This document shows, in pieces, positions 37,780-46,071 of a stretch of 64,000 bases of DNA (its first letter is position 1; each line of letters starts with the position of its first letter). This DNA is from Collinsella sp. (GTDB lineage: Bacteria; Actinomycetota; Coriobacteriia; Coriobacteriales; Coriobacteriaceae): the NCBI GenBank assembly GCA_019414565.1, contig DXLU01000039.1, positions 37,867 to 101,866 of the forward strand, written 5' to 3'. The translations under genes were made by a program, and so were the position numbers. The notes below the pieces were generated by a model. The model did not search any database and had not been told where the DNA came from. It saw nothing but the letters and a program-made list of their open reading frames with translations.

Positions 37780-38571
37780 CTAAATATCCCCTCGGTTCTC
37801 AAAATCCGATTCCCAGTAATTAAATCCGCGCAGGTAGGCGGTCTTTTCGTAACACAGACAGTACTTGGAGACCGCCGTAAGCTCGGCCGCACCTGGCGGC
37901 ACCATATCGCGCACCAGCTGCGGGCAAAACTCGGTAAACTTGACCTCCATCACCAGCTTGCCGGGCTCCAGCACGGGCAACGCGGGCAACGTCGCGTCAA
38001 AGATGTCAAAGCTCCCCACCGCCGCACGCACGTTGCTATCAAAGGTAATGCGCACGGTGCCCTCGTCCATCACCCACGGCTCGCGCTCGTAGTCCACGAT
38101 GGTCCGCGGGCGCATCATGTTGCAGATGCACTCGATGTAGAACTCGCGACAGAGCGGATAAGGGCTCCTCAGCAAAAAGTCGTAGTCGCCAGCCAGAATC
38201 TGCTCAAACTCGCCGCGCGTGAGCGACGCGTCCTCCTTGTAGATCCAGCTGCCGTACTTCTTTTTGCGCTCGAGCTTAATCACCTTGTCGCTGCCGTTAT
38301 AGATGCGCACGCGATACTTTTTGCGCATGAGAATACCGGCGTCTTTTTCCTCGTAGGCCGAGTTGCAGAAGTCGTCAAAGTACAGGCTGCGAATGGTGTA
38401 ACCGCCCGCCCGCGCATGCTTGTCCAGCTTAAACACCGGCGCCATGCGACAGGCAAGCGCGACGTGCTCGCCCTCGTTAATGAGATATTTGAGCTCGTGG
38501 CGGTAACGCTCCTGCGTGGCACGCACAGGCGGAGCCGCCAAGCGCTCAAGCAGCGCGCTAGCCCTCCTCAT
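37780..38571 (-). CDS. VTC-domain (polyphosphate-polymerase-like) protein
   Basis: 263 residues. The VTC tunnel fold is recognised from RHELKYLINEGEHVAL, YTIRSLYFDDFCNSAYEEK, RKKYRVRIYNGSDKVIKLERKKKYG with its basic residues and VMEVKFTEFCPQLVRDM. In yeast Vtc4 this domain makes polyphosphate from ATP. The bacterial copies in exopolysaccharide loci have no assigned substrate. It overlaps the CotH gene by 14 bases and has no membrane segment, so it should be cytoplasmic. Confidence 0.85.
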   Translation of the reverse strand: MRRASALLERLAAPPVRATQERYRHELKYLINEGEHVALACRMAPVFKLDKHARAGGYTIRSLYFDDFCNSAYEEKDAGILMRKKYRVRIYNGSDKVIKLERKKKYGSWIYKEDASLTRGEFEQILAGDYDFLLRSPYPLCREFYIECICNMMRPRTIVDYEREPWVMDEGTVRITFDSNVRAAVGSFDIFDATLPALPVLEPGKLVMEVKFTEFCPQLVRDMVPPGAAELTAVSKYCLCYEKTAYLRGFNYWESDFENRGDI

Positions 38572-40327
38572 ACGTGTCCTCCACGACCTTACCGCCGTCT
38601 TGCACGTAAAAACACTTCATGCCGTAGTGCTTGCCGTCGTCGGTCACATAGTAGTCAAACGCATCTTGCGTATAGCCGTCTGAGTTGGTGGCGCGCACGC
38701 GCACAAAATACTGGCCGGCATCGGGCGCATCGCATGTCACCTCGGGAAGTAGCACATCCTCGGCCTTAACAAGCACGTCGCTTATGGCATAGTCGCGCAC
38801 CAGCTCCACGGTATAGCGAATGTCGCGCGCCTTAAAATCGTAGGACGCATCCCAGTTAATGCGCAGCTTACCGTTATCGATCTGCGGCACGCCAATGTAG
38901 AACGGCATGGGCTTTTTATAGCTCTCGCGAAAGCTCTTGTAGTTCTCCTCGATCTCGGAGGGAATCGCCGCGGCGATTTGCTCGTATTGGTCCTTGGTGA
39001 CAGGCAGATTGTCGATATCGGGCGAAGCAAAGACCAACGATTCGGTAACCTCGCGATAATGTCTAATCATCTTGGCCAGGCGCGCCTCGGTCATATACGA
39101 GCGCAGGTCCTTTACGGCGCGGTCGAGCTCACTGCGGAACGATTTGCTGCGCAGCGCACGATTGAATAGCACGTTGCCCCAGTAGTTGCTTACGCCGCGC
39201 TCCCAGCTCGCATAGTCCGAGAACCCGGCAAGAGAAAGCTCCAGCTTACGCAGCATGCCGTCGTTATCCCAATCTAAAAAGTACCAGGTATTTGAGTTGA
39301 GCGGGCTGTACAGATAACAGTTACGGTTCTGAGTATCGCAGTTGCCCGTCAGGATCTGAAACGCCAGCCAATAGACCAGATTCTCGGTATCAAAGTAGGT
39401 GTCGAGCACGTTATCGATCTTTTGCGATTCGTCGTTGAGCGCATCGAGCATCTCGATGAGCTTGGTGTGGTCCGAATCGCCCTTAATCTCGAGCATGCCC
39501 TCGAAGTTTGCCTGGTTGTAGTCGGGATCGTCGGCAAGCTTAATGGTGTCCTCGTAGCGATGGAAATCAAAGCTGTTCACCTTGTACAGGTGCCCGCTCT
39601 TATCCAGGCCATGTGCCTTAAGCGCCGTCTTGTTGAGCTGCTCCACCTGCGTAAACAGGCCGTAGTCCTCAAAGGTATCGTTGGACTTTTCGGTCTGGTC
39701 GCACACCCACAGATGCACAAACTGCGTGCGCAGGCCCATCATCTGGGGAATTCCGCGGATAAGGTCGTAGGCCATCTTGTTGCGAAAACGCATACCCTCG
39801 CCCATGTGCTTGTTGAGCGCAATCGCGCGCTGCTGGCGCCAGGTGCCCTTGCCTTTTTTGAGCTCCACCTTGTAATTCTTTTGCGTGTAGGAGCTCGATG
39901 TCTGGCCGCGCACCTGCACGGTGGCATTGGGCGCGTCCTCGCCATAGCCAACCTCGCCGGCCACCGGGCCGTCTTCGTCGCCCGGCTGCAGCAGGCCCAT
40001 AACCTGATAGCGCGTCACGCCCATGTCGGCATAGTCATACACCGAGTACGTGTTGATCTCGGCCCAGCTATGGTCCGTGTTCTCGGAGCTGTTGCCGCGA
40101 GAGACCGTCAGATACATGGTCACAATGCCCGAGTCATCATAGACCTCGTACAGCTCGTCCTTATCGCGCAGATGCTTGGACTGGTCGGAGGCCTCGGCCT
40201 TTTTAATCTTGTCCTGCTTTTTTACCTTATTTGTCGAGGATTCGTCCTGAGATGAGCAGCCCGAAAGCAGCAGCGCGCCGGCAGCCGCCTCGATCAGACA
40301 GCGGCGAGACATCAACTTATCGGTCAT
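38558..40327 (-). CDS. CotH-type kinase-like lipoprotein
   Basis: 589 residues. A short N-terminus carries a lipobox (AGALLLSGC), so it should be anchored outside the membrane. The CotH fold is seen in TVQVRGQTSSSYTQKNYKVEL, MRFRNKMAYDLIRGIP, GHLYKVNSFDF and WYFLDWDNDGML. A C-terminal fibronectin-like part follows (~480-589). CotH of Bacillus is an atypical protein kinase for spore-coat proteins; the target here is unknown. It overlaps pelG by 11 bases and the VTC gene by 14, tying it to the pel operon. Confidence 0.87.
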   Translation of the reverse strand: MTDKLMSRRCLIEAAAGALLLSGCSSQDESSTNKVKKQDKIKKAEASDQSKHLRDKDELYEVYDDSGIVTMYLTVSRGNSSENTDHSWAEINTYSVYDYADMGVTRYQVMGLLQPGDEDGPVAGEVGYGEDAPNATVQVRGQTSSSYTQKNYKVELKKGKGTWRQQRAIALNKHMGEGMRFRNKMAYDLIRGIPQMMGLRTQFVHLWVCDQTEKSNDTFEDYGLFTQVEQLNKTALKAHGLDKSGHLYKVNSFDFHRYEDTIKLADDPDYNQANFEGMLEIKGDSDHTKLIEMLDALNDESQKIDNVLDTYFDTENLVYWLAFQILTGNCDTQNRNCYLYSPLNSNTWYFLDWDNDGMLRKLELSLAGFSDYASWERGVSNYWGNVLFNRALRSKSFRSELDRAVKDLRSYMTEARLAKMIRHYREVTESLVFASPDIDNLPVTKDQYEQIAAAIPSEIEENYKSFRESYKKPMPFYIGVPQIDNGKLRINWDASYDFKARDIRYTVELVRDYAISDVLVKAEDVLLPEVTCDAPDAGQYFVRVRATNSDGYTQDAFDYYVTDDGKHYGMKCFYVQDGGKVVEDTYEEG

Positions 40328-41861
40328 CAGAACCTCCCCAATGGTTACGGTACACGCGAACTACTGCGCGCTGAAACGCGCCGTGCGGCACGCCCTTGCG
40401 GCGGCACTCCTCATAGCGCTGCTCGGCACGGTCGAGCAAGCGGCCCAGCTGTGTAAAACGACCCGTTTTGTCGGTCGCCACAATGGGCTGCTGACTCAGG
40501 ATACGATACGGTAAGTTGGCGGTATAGGTATCGAGCCGCAGCAGCGCCACGATAAAAAACACCACCGCACCCAACAAAAAGCCAAAGCCGTAAAACTGCT
40601 GCGGCAAAAGCAACGACACGGCGGTCGCCAGCCCTGCCACACCGGCAAACAGGCCCGAGGCCAGAACGGCTCCCTTGTAGTCGGTAAAGTACAGCAAGAT
40701 AAGCAGGATCGTGTTGCCCACGGCATACAGGCCGTAGCCTACGCATAACGTGCGAAAATACCCGTGCATAAGATTGTTAAAGCCCAGCGGCAGGGCCGAG
40801 AGCACTGTAGTCTCGAGCGAGATGACCGCCGCGGTCACAAACAGCTGCTTGAGCGCGCAAAAGCGCAGTTCGCTGTTGAGCGTGGAGAGCATCTCCTCCT
40901 CGGCCACCACAATATCGCCCACCACGCCGCCGTCGTTGAACAGGCTGTAGTAGTCACGGTAGCGCGGATAGAAATTGACCTCGACCGACACCACAAAGTT
41001 GACGGTCGTGACGAGTGTGGTCAAAAACGCAATGAGTGCCGGAACGTCATGGTAAGGAGCCCCGTAAAACAGGCCTTTGATCTGCACGCCAATAGGGCCC
41101 GCCCAGATAATAACCAGGTGTACGAAAAGCCCCAAGTTGGTAAACAGCCCCGTAAGCGCAAGCGGCATAAATTGGTCGAGCCAGCGCAAAAAACGCCAGG
41201 GACTCCGATCACTCTGTGGAAAATACCGGTACAGCAGTACCACATCCCAGGCAAGCATGACGCCGTAGCCTAGGGCGATTGACGCCAACAGGCCCTCGAC
41301 CGGCGGCAGTCCCAACGTCAGCGCTGCCAGGGCGCACAGGCACGCCACGCCAATGGCGGCCGCAAAGCTGCACAGAATGCCACGATAATCTTTGATGGCC
41401 GTGAGATAGCTCATGCCGTTCCAGTTGACGATCATGATGTTGAAGAGCCACAGGCACAGCAGCCCCTGCAGCAGCGTGGCCCCCGAGAACAGCAAAAAGA
41501 CGCCGTAGAGCACCGTGCCCGCAACGAGCATGATGGCATTAGATCCCCAAAACGAAGGCAGGATCTCATCCTCGCGCTCGGCAAAGAGCATGTCGGCCAA
41601 AAAGCGCGTGACCGGCATGGAGAAAAAGCTTGTGAGCGTAAGCGAGGCCAGCAGTGTATAGGTCACCATGCACACCAGCAGATCCTGGTTGGCGCGCCCC
41701 ACGCCCCACAGACCGCACAGCACCAAGATACCCACCTGGAGCAGCACGCCAAGCAGCATGGGGCCCGTGCACACAATGCCGGCGTAGCCATAGGCGCGCA
41801 TCGTAGCAAACAGACCCTTGCGCCTAAACAGGCGTTTGAGCTCAAAACCGATTCCGGCCAC
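40317..41861 (-). CDS. pelG: PelG, Pel polysaccharide flippase-like membrane protein
   Basis: 514 residues with about 12 hydrophobic segments. The N-terminus MAGIGFELKRLFRRKGLFATMRAYGYAGI is characteristic of PelG, a MOP-superfamily member thought to move the Pel polymer across the membrane with PelF/PelD/PelE. Further family parts are VNWNGMSYLTAIKDYRGIL and PRYRDYYSLFNDGG. It starts 3 bases after pelF. Confidence 0.92.
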   Translation of the reverse strand: MAGIGFELKRLFRRKGLFATMRAYGYAGIVCTGPMLLGVLLQVGILVLCGLWGVGRANQDLLVCMVTYTLLASLTLTSFFSMPVTRFLADMLFAEREDEILPSFWGSNAIMLVAGTVLYGVFLLFSGATLLQGLLCLWLFNIMIVNWNGMSYLTAIKDYRGILCSFAAAIGVACLCALAALTLGLPPVEGLLASIALGYGVMLAWDVVLLYRYFPQSDRSPWRFLRWLDQFMPLALTGLFTNLGLFVHLVIIWAGPIGVQIKGLFYGAPYHDVPALIAFLTTLVTTVNFVVSVEVNFYPRYRDYYSLFNDGGVVGDIVVAEEEMLSTLNSELRFCALKQLFVTAAVISLETTVLSALPLGFNNLMHGYFRTLCVGYGLYAVGNTILLILLYFTDYKGAVLASGLFAGVAGLATAVSLLLPQQFYGFGFLLGAVVFFIVALLRLDTYTANLPYRILSQQPIVATDKTGRFTQLGRLLDRAEQRYEECRRKGVPHGAFQRAVVRVYRNHWGGSDDR

Positions 41862-41864
41862 CGG

Positions 41865-43292
41865 CTACTCCCCCTCTCTGGGCAGGTCAAACGCACGCGC
41901 CGTCTCGTCGTACAGCGCGCGATAGTTGGCGAGCATCTGCTCGTGCAAAAAGTACGTGGCAACGCGACGCTGGCCGCGCTCCCCCATCTCGATACGACGG
42001 GCGCGGCTTTTGCACATGCGCTCCATGGCATCGGCCAAGCCCTTGCGATACATAGGCGGCGTCACAAAACCTGCCACGCCAAAGTCATCGCCCGGAGCGC
42101 CTTCGAGCAACTCACGGCAGCAGCCCACCTCGGTCGTCACGCAGGGACGACACGCGGCAAGCGACTCCAGCACGCTGAGCGGCTGACCTTCGGAGATGCT
42201 CGTCAAAATGGTAAAGTCGAGCTTTTCCATGTACTCGACCACGTTGACGCGGCCGGTAAAGATCAGGTCGCTCACGCCCAGGGTATCGACCAGCGCGTGG
42301 CACTCGGCGCCGTACTCCTCGTCGTCCACGCCGCCCATAATGTGCAGGCGCACCTTGGGCAGGCGCTCATGCAGCTCAAAGAACGCATAGATCATGGTCT
42401 TAACGTCCTTGATGGGCGCCAGGCGCACCACCGCGCCAATGTCCACCCAGCCGTCATTGGGCTTTAAGGGAATGTCCTTAAAGCGGTTGAACTGAATGCC
42501 GTTGGGAATAACCAGGCATTTGTCCGCATCGCAGCCCATATCGATCTGCGTCCTGCGGGCGTTATGGAACAAACTCGTCACGCGGAAGGCGCGACGGTAG
42601 ATCTCCTCCGAAAGCAGGTAGAAAAAGCGAATCCAGCGGTCCTTAAACGAGGGCACCACCCAGTCGGCGCGAATGATCTCTTCCTCGCGCTCACGGGTAT
42701 AGATGCCATGCTCGGTCAGCAGCACCGGCGCATGGTGAACGCTTGAGCCAAGGCAGGCGAGCAGGCCACCGTAGCCGGTCGAGATGGCATGGTACACATC
42801 GGCCACCGGCACCTTGCTGCCCAACAGGTAGAGCACGGGAAGCAACATGGAGCGCATGGTGTGGAATGCATCGGCAAAGGGCGTGTAGGGGTACTCGGCC
42901 AGGCACACGTCGCGAAAGATATCCATAAATGTGCGACTCTGCAAAAATGAGAGCGGATGCACGCGGCGGCGCTGGAAGATATCGAACAGCACGTCCCAGT
43001 CCGGATTGGAGAGCGACACCAGGCGGCGTAGCGCCTCGCGCTCGCGGGCGTTAAAGTCGGCCTCTTCTTGCTCGCCCGAAAGCCGCAGGGCGTCGTCCAG
43101 AAACACCTCGTGTACCTCGACCACGTTACCAGGCAGCTCGTAGACAAACTTGCCGCGATCGGCAGCATGCGCGCCAATCACCCACAGCACAAACTCGTGC
43201 TCGGGCATGGCCTGGATATAGCCATGCATCCAGGTAGATACGCCGCCGTGCACATAGGGGTAGCAACCCTCGAGTACCAAACAGATTCTCAT
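41865..43292 (-). CDS. pelF: PelF, GT4-family Pel glycosyltransferase
   Basis: 475 residues. The N-terminus MRICLVLEGCYPYVHGGVSTW is diagnostic of PelF. The nucleotide-sugar binding half has RLAPIKDVKTMIYAF, FTGRVNVVEYMEKLDFTILTSISEGQPLSVLESLA (with the ExxxxxxxE motif of GT4 retaining transferases) and CVTTEVGCCRELLEG. It is predicted to polymerise the Pel chain (GalNAc/GlcNAc-type) in the cytoplasm. It overlaps the DUF2194 gene by 4 bases and is followed by pelG. Confidence 0.93.
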   Translation of the reverse strand: MRICLVLEGCYPYVHGGVSTWMHGYIQAMPEHEFVLWVIGAHAADRGKFVYELPGNVVEVHEVFLDDALRLSGEQEEADFNAREREALRRLVSLSNPDWDVLFDIFQRRRVHPLSFLQSRTFMDIFRDVCLAEYPYTPFADAFHTMRSMLLPVLYLLGSKVPVADVYHAISTGYGGLLACLGSSVHHAPVLLTEHGIYTREREEEIIRADWVVPSFKDRWIRFFYLLSEEIYRRAFRVTSLFHNARRTQIDMGCDADKCLVIPNGIQFNRFKDIPLKPNDGWVDIGAVVRLAPIKDVKTMIYAFFELHERLPKVRLHIMGGVDDEEYGAECHALVDTLGVSDLIFTGRVNVVEYMEKLDFTILTSISEGQPLSVLESLAACRPCVTTEVGCCRELLEGAPGDDFGVAGFVTPPMYRKGLADAMERMCKSRARRIEMGERGQRRVATYFLHEQMLANYRALYDETARAFDLPREGE

Positions 43293-45169
43293 TTGTCGCC
43301 ACCCTCCTTGCGTGCAATGGTCACCGTCTTGTCCGTGGCTTTAACCAGGTACAGATCGCCCGTCAGATGCGTAATCTCGCCACCCGTGACTGCACCAGGC
43401 TCGCCGTTGTTGGCGCGGAACATGAGCCACGCCTCGTCGTGGAAATTGCCCAGGCTGAGCGTCCAGGCATCCGCACTTGTATCCACGCTCACCGTCACGG
43501 ACGAAAAGCGCTGGATGGCGCCCGAGCATTCCGAACCGGTCTGGCGCCGCAGGTCGGGCGCAGACTTGGTAAGCCACTCCAGGTAGTTGGTCAGACCGCC
43601 CTTGTAGACCTCCCAGCCCTCCTTGGCTCCGCGACCGGGATCCAGTAGGTCGTCCGGATGCATAAAGTGCGTACTCACGTAGTGCATGTTGAGCTCGGAC
43701 ACGGCTGCCAGACGCATATAGGAATCGTTGACCATGCCGCCCGAGACAATACGTGGCTGCTCCACAATGCCATCGCTCGCCACGCCAAACTCCTGCACAT
43801 AGGGCAAGTCGGTGCCATCCTCAAAATACGTACTGGCGATGGTCTTAATGCGCGGAACGTCAGTGCCGATAAGCTTGCGCGCACGGGCCGAAAGGATATT
43901 CGACGGTGGCACATAGACCGAGCCATGCGCGTTGGGCAGTACCTCGTCCTGGAAGGCTATAAGCTCGTCAAGAGATGCGACGAGCGCCTCCTTGTTCTTC
44001 CACGTCTTGTAGTCGTACAGTGTGCCATAGTCGGTATCCCAGAGCGCCAGCGGCTGATGGTTGTAGCCGTGGAAACCCAGCTCTCCGCCCATCTGCAGCA
44101 GCATGCCGCCAAAGTAGCGGAACTGCGTGGTATCGGCCTGGCGCGCGGGCTCGGTCTGGTTGACCGCGTCCTCGTAGTTTTCGATCATCACGCCGGTAAA
44201 GCGAACGCCATATTTTTGCGCGAGCTTTTGCAGATCGGGCCACCAGACCTTGGCATAAAAGTCGGCGATAGAAAGCCCGTAGTCGCGCTTGATATAGGTG
44301 CCGTCGCCCGAGGGCACGGGGCTGGGAAAGTCGTCCAGATAGAAGACGGCGCTGTTGATGACGGGGTAGGCCGTGGCATCGCCCAGCAGGCTGATCGCCG
44401 CGGCGTAAAAACCGCGCATGACCTTGTCATAGATACCGATATTGCACACCACGGTGCGACCGCTACCGCAGTCATTCGACCAAATGAGCGGGGCGCCCGC
44501 ATCGCCGGTCTTAGCCCACACACGAGCCGTCTCGCGCAGCGAAACCGAAAGCGACGAATCAAAGGGGTCCGAGAGCTCGTAGCGCTCTCCCCCGCCCAGC
44601 ATAAAGTCCTCGCTCGGCACAATGCTTTCGGCTTTTACATAGTCATATCCGGCAGATTCAATGCCAAGCTTGGGAGCAATCACTTGCAGATAGCCCGAGT
44701 TATCCGGAGGCATGGCGAGCATAAGCGAACCGCCGGCACTCACCCAACTCATAATGTCGCTCAGGTGCGTACCGAGCCCATCGAGCGACGGCATGAGCAA
44801 AACCACGCGATCGTAGGAGGTCAGCGAGGGAATGGCATCCGCGCCGTCCAGCGCAAGGTCCACGTCGCGGTGCGCGATCTTCATGTCGAGCAGAATCTGG
44901 TCGAACTGCTCCTTTACGTCCTCGACGCCAGCTTGATCGGAATCGGTAATGACCAGGCACGTGGGCTTTTGGCCAAATATTGCCGAGGAGGCCGGAACCG
45001 CATCGTTGGCGGCAAGCATCCCCAGCTTATGCTGGCCCGCACTGTACTGCACGCCGGCGCGCTCCACCAGCAGCACGGCCGCCATGGCAATAAAGACCGC
45101 CCACACCACAAGCAGCCCCATCCAGCGAAAATGGCCCGCACGGTCGCGGATATGCTGTACCACGCTCAT
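43289..45169 (-). CDS. DUF2194 extracytoplasmic protein, PelA-deacetylase-position member
   Basis: About 626 residues from ATG 45169, which overlaps the pelE stop (ATGA) and has GGAGG before it. One N-terminal membrane helix (MGLLVVWAVFIAMAAVLLVE) is followed by a large outside domain. Its middle has a polysaccharide-deacetylase-like look (VINSAVFYLDDFPSPVP, GGELGFHGYNHQPLALWD, NAHGSVYVPPSNILS), including the Asp-Asp and His-x-x-x-His pairs that carbohydrate esterase family 4 folds use for metal. Gram-positive pel loci have a PelA-type deacetylase at this position. Deacetylation of Pel is inferred. Confidence 0.78.
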   Translation of the reverse strand: MSVVQHIRDRAGHFRWMGLLVVWAVFIAMAAVLLVERAGVQYSAGQHKLGMLAANDAVPASSAIFGQKPTCLVITDSDQAGVEDVKEQFDQILLDMKIAHRDVDLALDGADAIPSLTSYDRVVLLMPSLDGLGTHLSDIMSWVSAGGSLMLAMPPDNSGYLQVIAPKLGIESAGYDYVKAESIVPSEDFMLGGGERYELSDPFDSSLSVSLRETARVWAKTGDAGAPLIWSNDCGSGRTVVCNIGIYDKVMRGFYAAAISLLGDATAYPVINSAVFYLDDFPSPVPSGDGTYIKRDYGLSIADFYAKVWWPDLQKLAQKYGVRFTGVMIENYEDAVNQTEPARQADTTQFRYFGGMLLQMGGELGFHGYNHQPLALWDTDYGTLYDYKTWKNKEALVASLDELIAFQDEVLPNAHGSVYVPPSNILSARARKLIGTDVPRIKTIASTYFEDGTDLPYVQEFGVASDGIVEQPRIVSGGMVNDSYMRLAAVSELNMHYVSTHFMHPDDLLDPGRGAKEGWEVYKGGLTNYLEWLTKSAPDLRRQTGSECSGAIQRFSSVTVSVDTSADAWTLSLGNFHDEAWLMFRANNGEPGAVTGGEITHLTGDLYLVKATDKTVTIARKEGGDK

Positions 45170-46071
45170 CGGGCCTCCTCTCCGTTGCGCCAAAACGCCA
45201 GTTCCTCGCGGTTGGCGGCGCTCAAGTATACATGCTGTTTGTCAATCGCATCGATCACGCGGTGGACCTCGTCACCGTCGCGGCGCTTCACCGCAAGGCG
45301 CAGACAAAGCATCCAAACCTCCTGCTCCTCGGGCACATCGAGCACCAGCTGGTCGGTCACGGCCTGCGCCTCGTCGATCTGTCCGACATCAGCCAGCGCC
45401 GTCGCGTATCGAATGCGAAGCTCAAGGGCGTCCTCGCGCTCGCAGCGACGCGCAAGCAAACGCGCGTACTGTTGGCGCTGAATCTGAGCCACGCGCCCCT
45501 CGGCCAGGCCCGAGCCCAAGTATTCACCAAGAAAATCGCAGTATTCGTTGAGGTTTTGCGCGCTCGGGTCCGTCTTAAAGGCACGCTCCAGCTGCTGCAG
45601 TTTAAGGTCGGACTCCTTGGAGATCTGCACCACCGCCGTCGCGGCATAGTGAGCCACCTCAACGTCGTCGTTAAGCTTAGCCGCCTGCAGCTGCGCCAGG
45701 TACGCGTCGGGCTCCTCGGTGAGCATGGAGAGCATTAGGCGGCGCCGTTCTGCCGGGTCGTTGATGATGAGCGCCTCCTCGAGCGGCACTACGCCTGCAT
45801 CGTCCTCACCACTCGGTACCGACATACTACGATGCAGGTCGTCGTTGAAGCGCAGCGACTCCAGCGCAGACTCTTTCAGCCCCTCGCCAAACGCCGTTCC
45901 GCGGACCGATAGCAGAACCACCAGCAACGGGCCCCACAGCGGCACCAGCACTATCACAGCCAGCATATGCCCGCGCACCGGCAGCAGGCCCAACTTCATA
46001 AGCGTCCACAGCACCAGGCAAACCAGCGCATGAATCAGCAACAAGACGGCGGCAACGACAAGCGAGATCAA
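45166..46071 (-). CDS. pelE: PelE-like membrane protein with TPR-type helices
   Basis: 301 residues. Two N-terminal membrane segments (ISLVVAAVLLLIHALVCLVLW; MLAVIVLVPLWGPLLVVLL) are followed by a soluble helical repeat region: LKLQQLERAFKTDPSAQNLNEYCDFLGEYL, then ALELRIRYATALADVGQIDEAQAV and a final helical pair. This two-TM plus TPR layout is that of PelE, which holds the Pel synthase complex together with PelD. It overlaps pelD by 4 bases and the DUF2194 gene by 4. Confidence 0.82.
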   Translation of the reverse strand: MISLVVAAVLLLIHALVCLVLWTLMKLGLLPVRGHMLAVIVLVPLWGPLLVVLLSVRGTAFGEGLKESALESLRFNDDLHRSMSVPSGEDDAGVVPLEEALIINDPAERRRLMLSMLTEEPDAYLAQLQAAKLNDDVEVAHYAATAVVQISKESDLKLQQLERAFKTDPSAQNLNEYCDFLGEYLGSGLAEGRVAQIQRQQYARLLARRCEREDALELRIRYATALADVGQIDEAQAVTDQLVLDVPEEQEVWMLCLRLAVKRRDGDEVHRVIDAIDKQHVYLSAANREELAFWRNGEEAR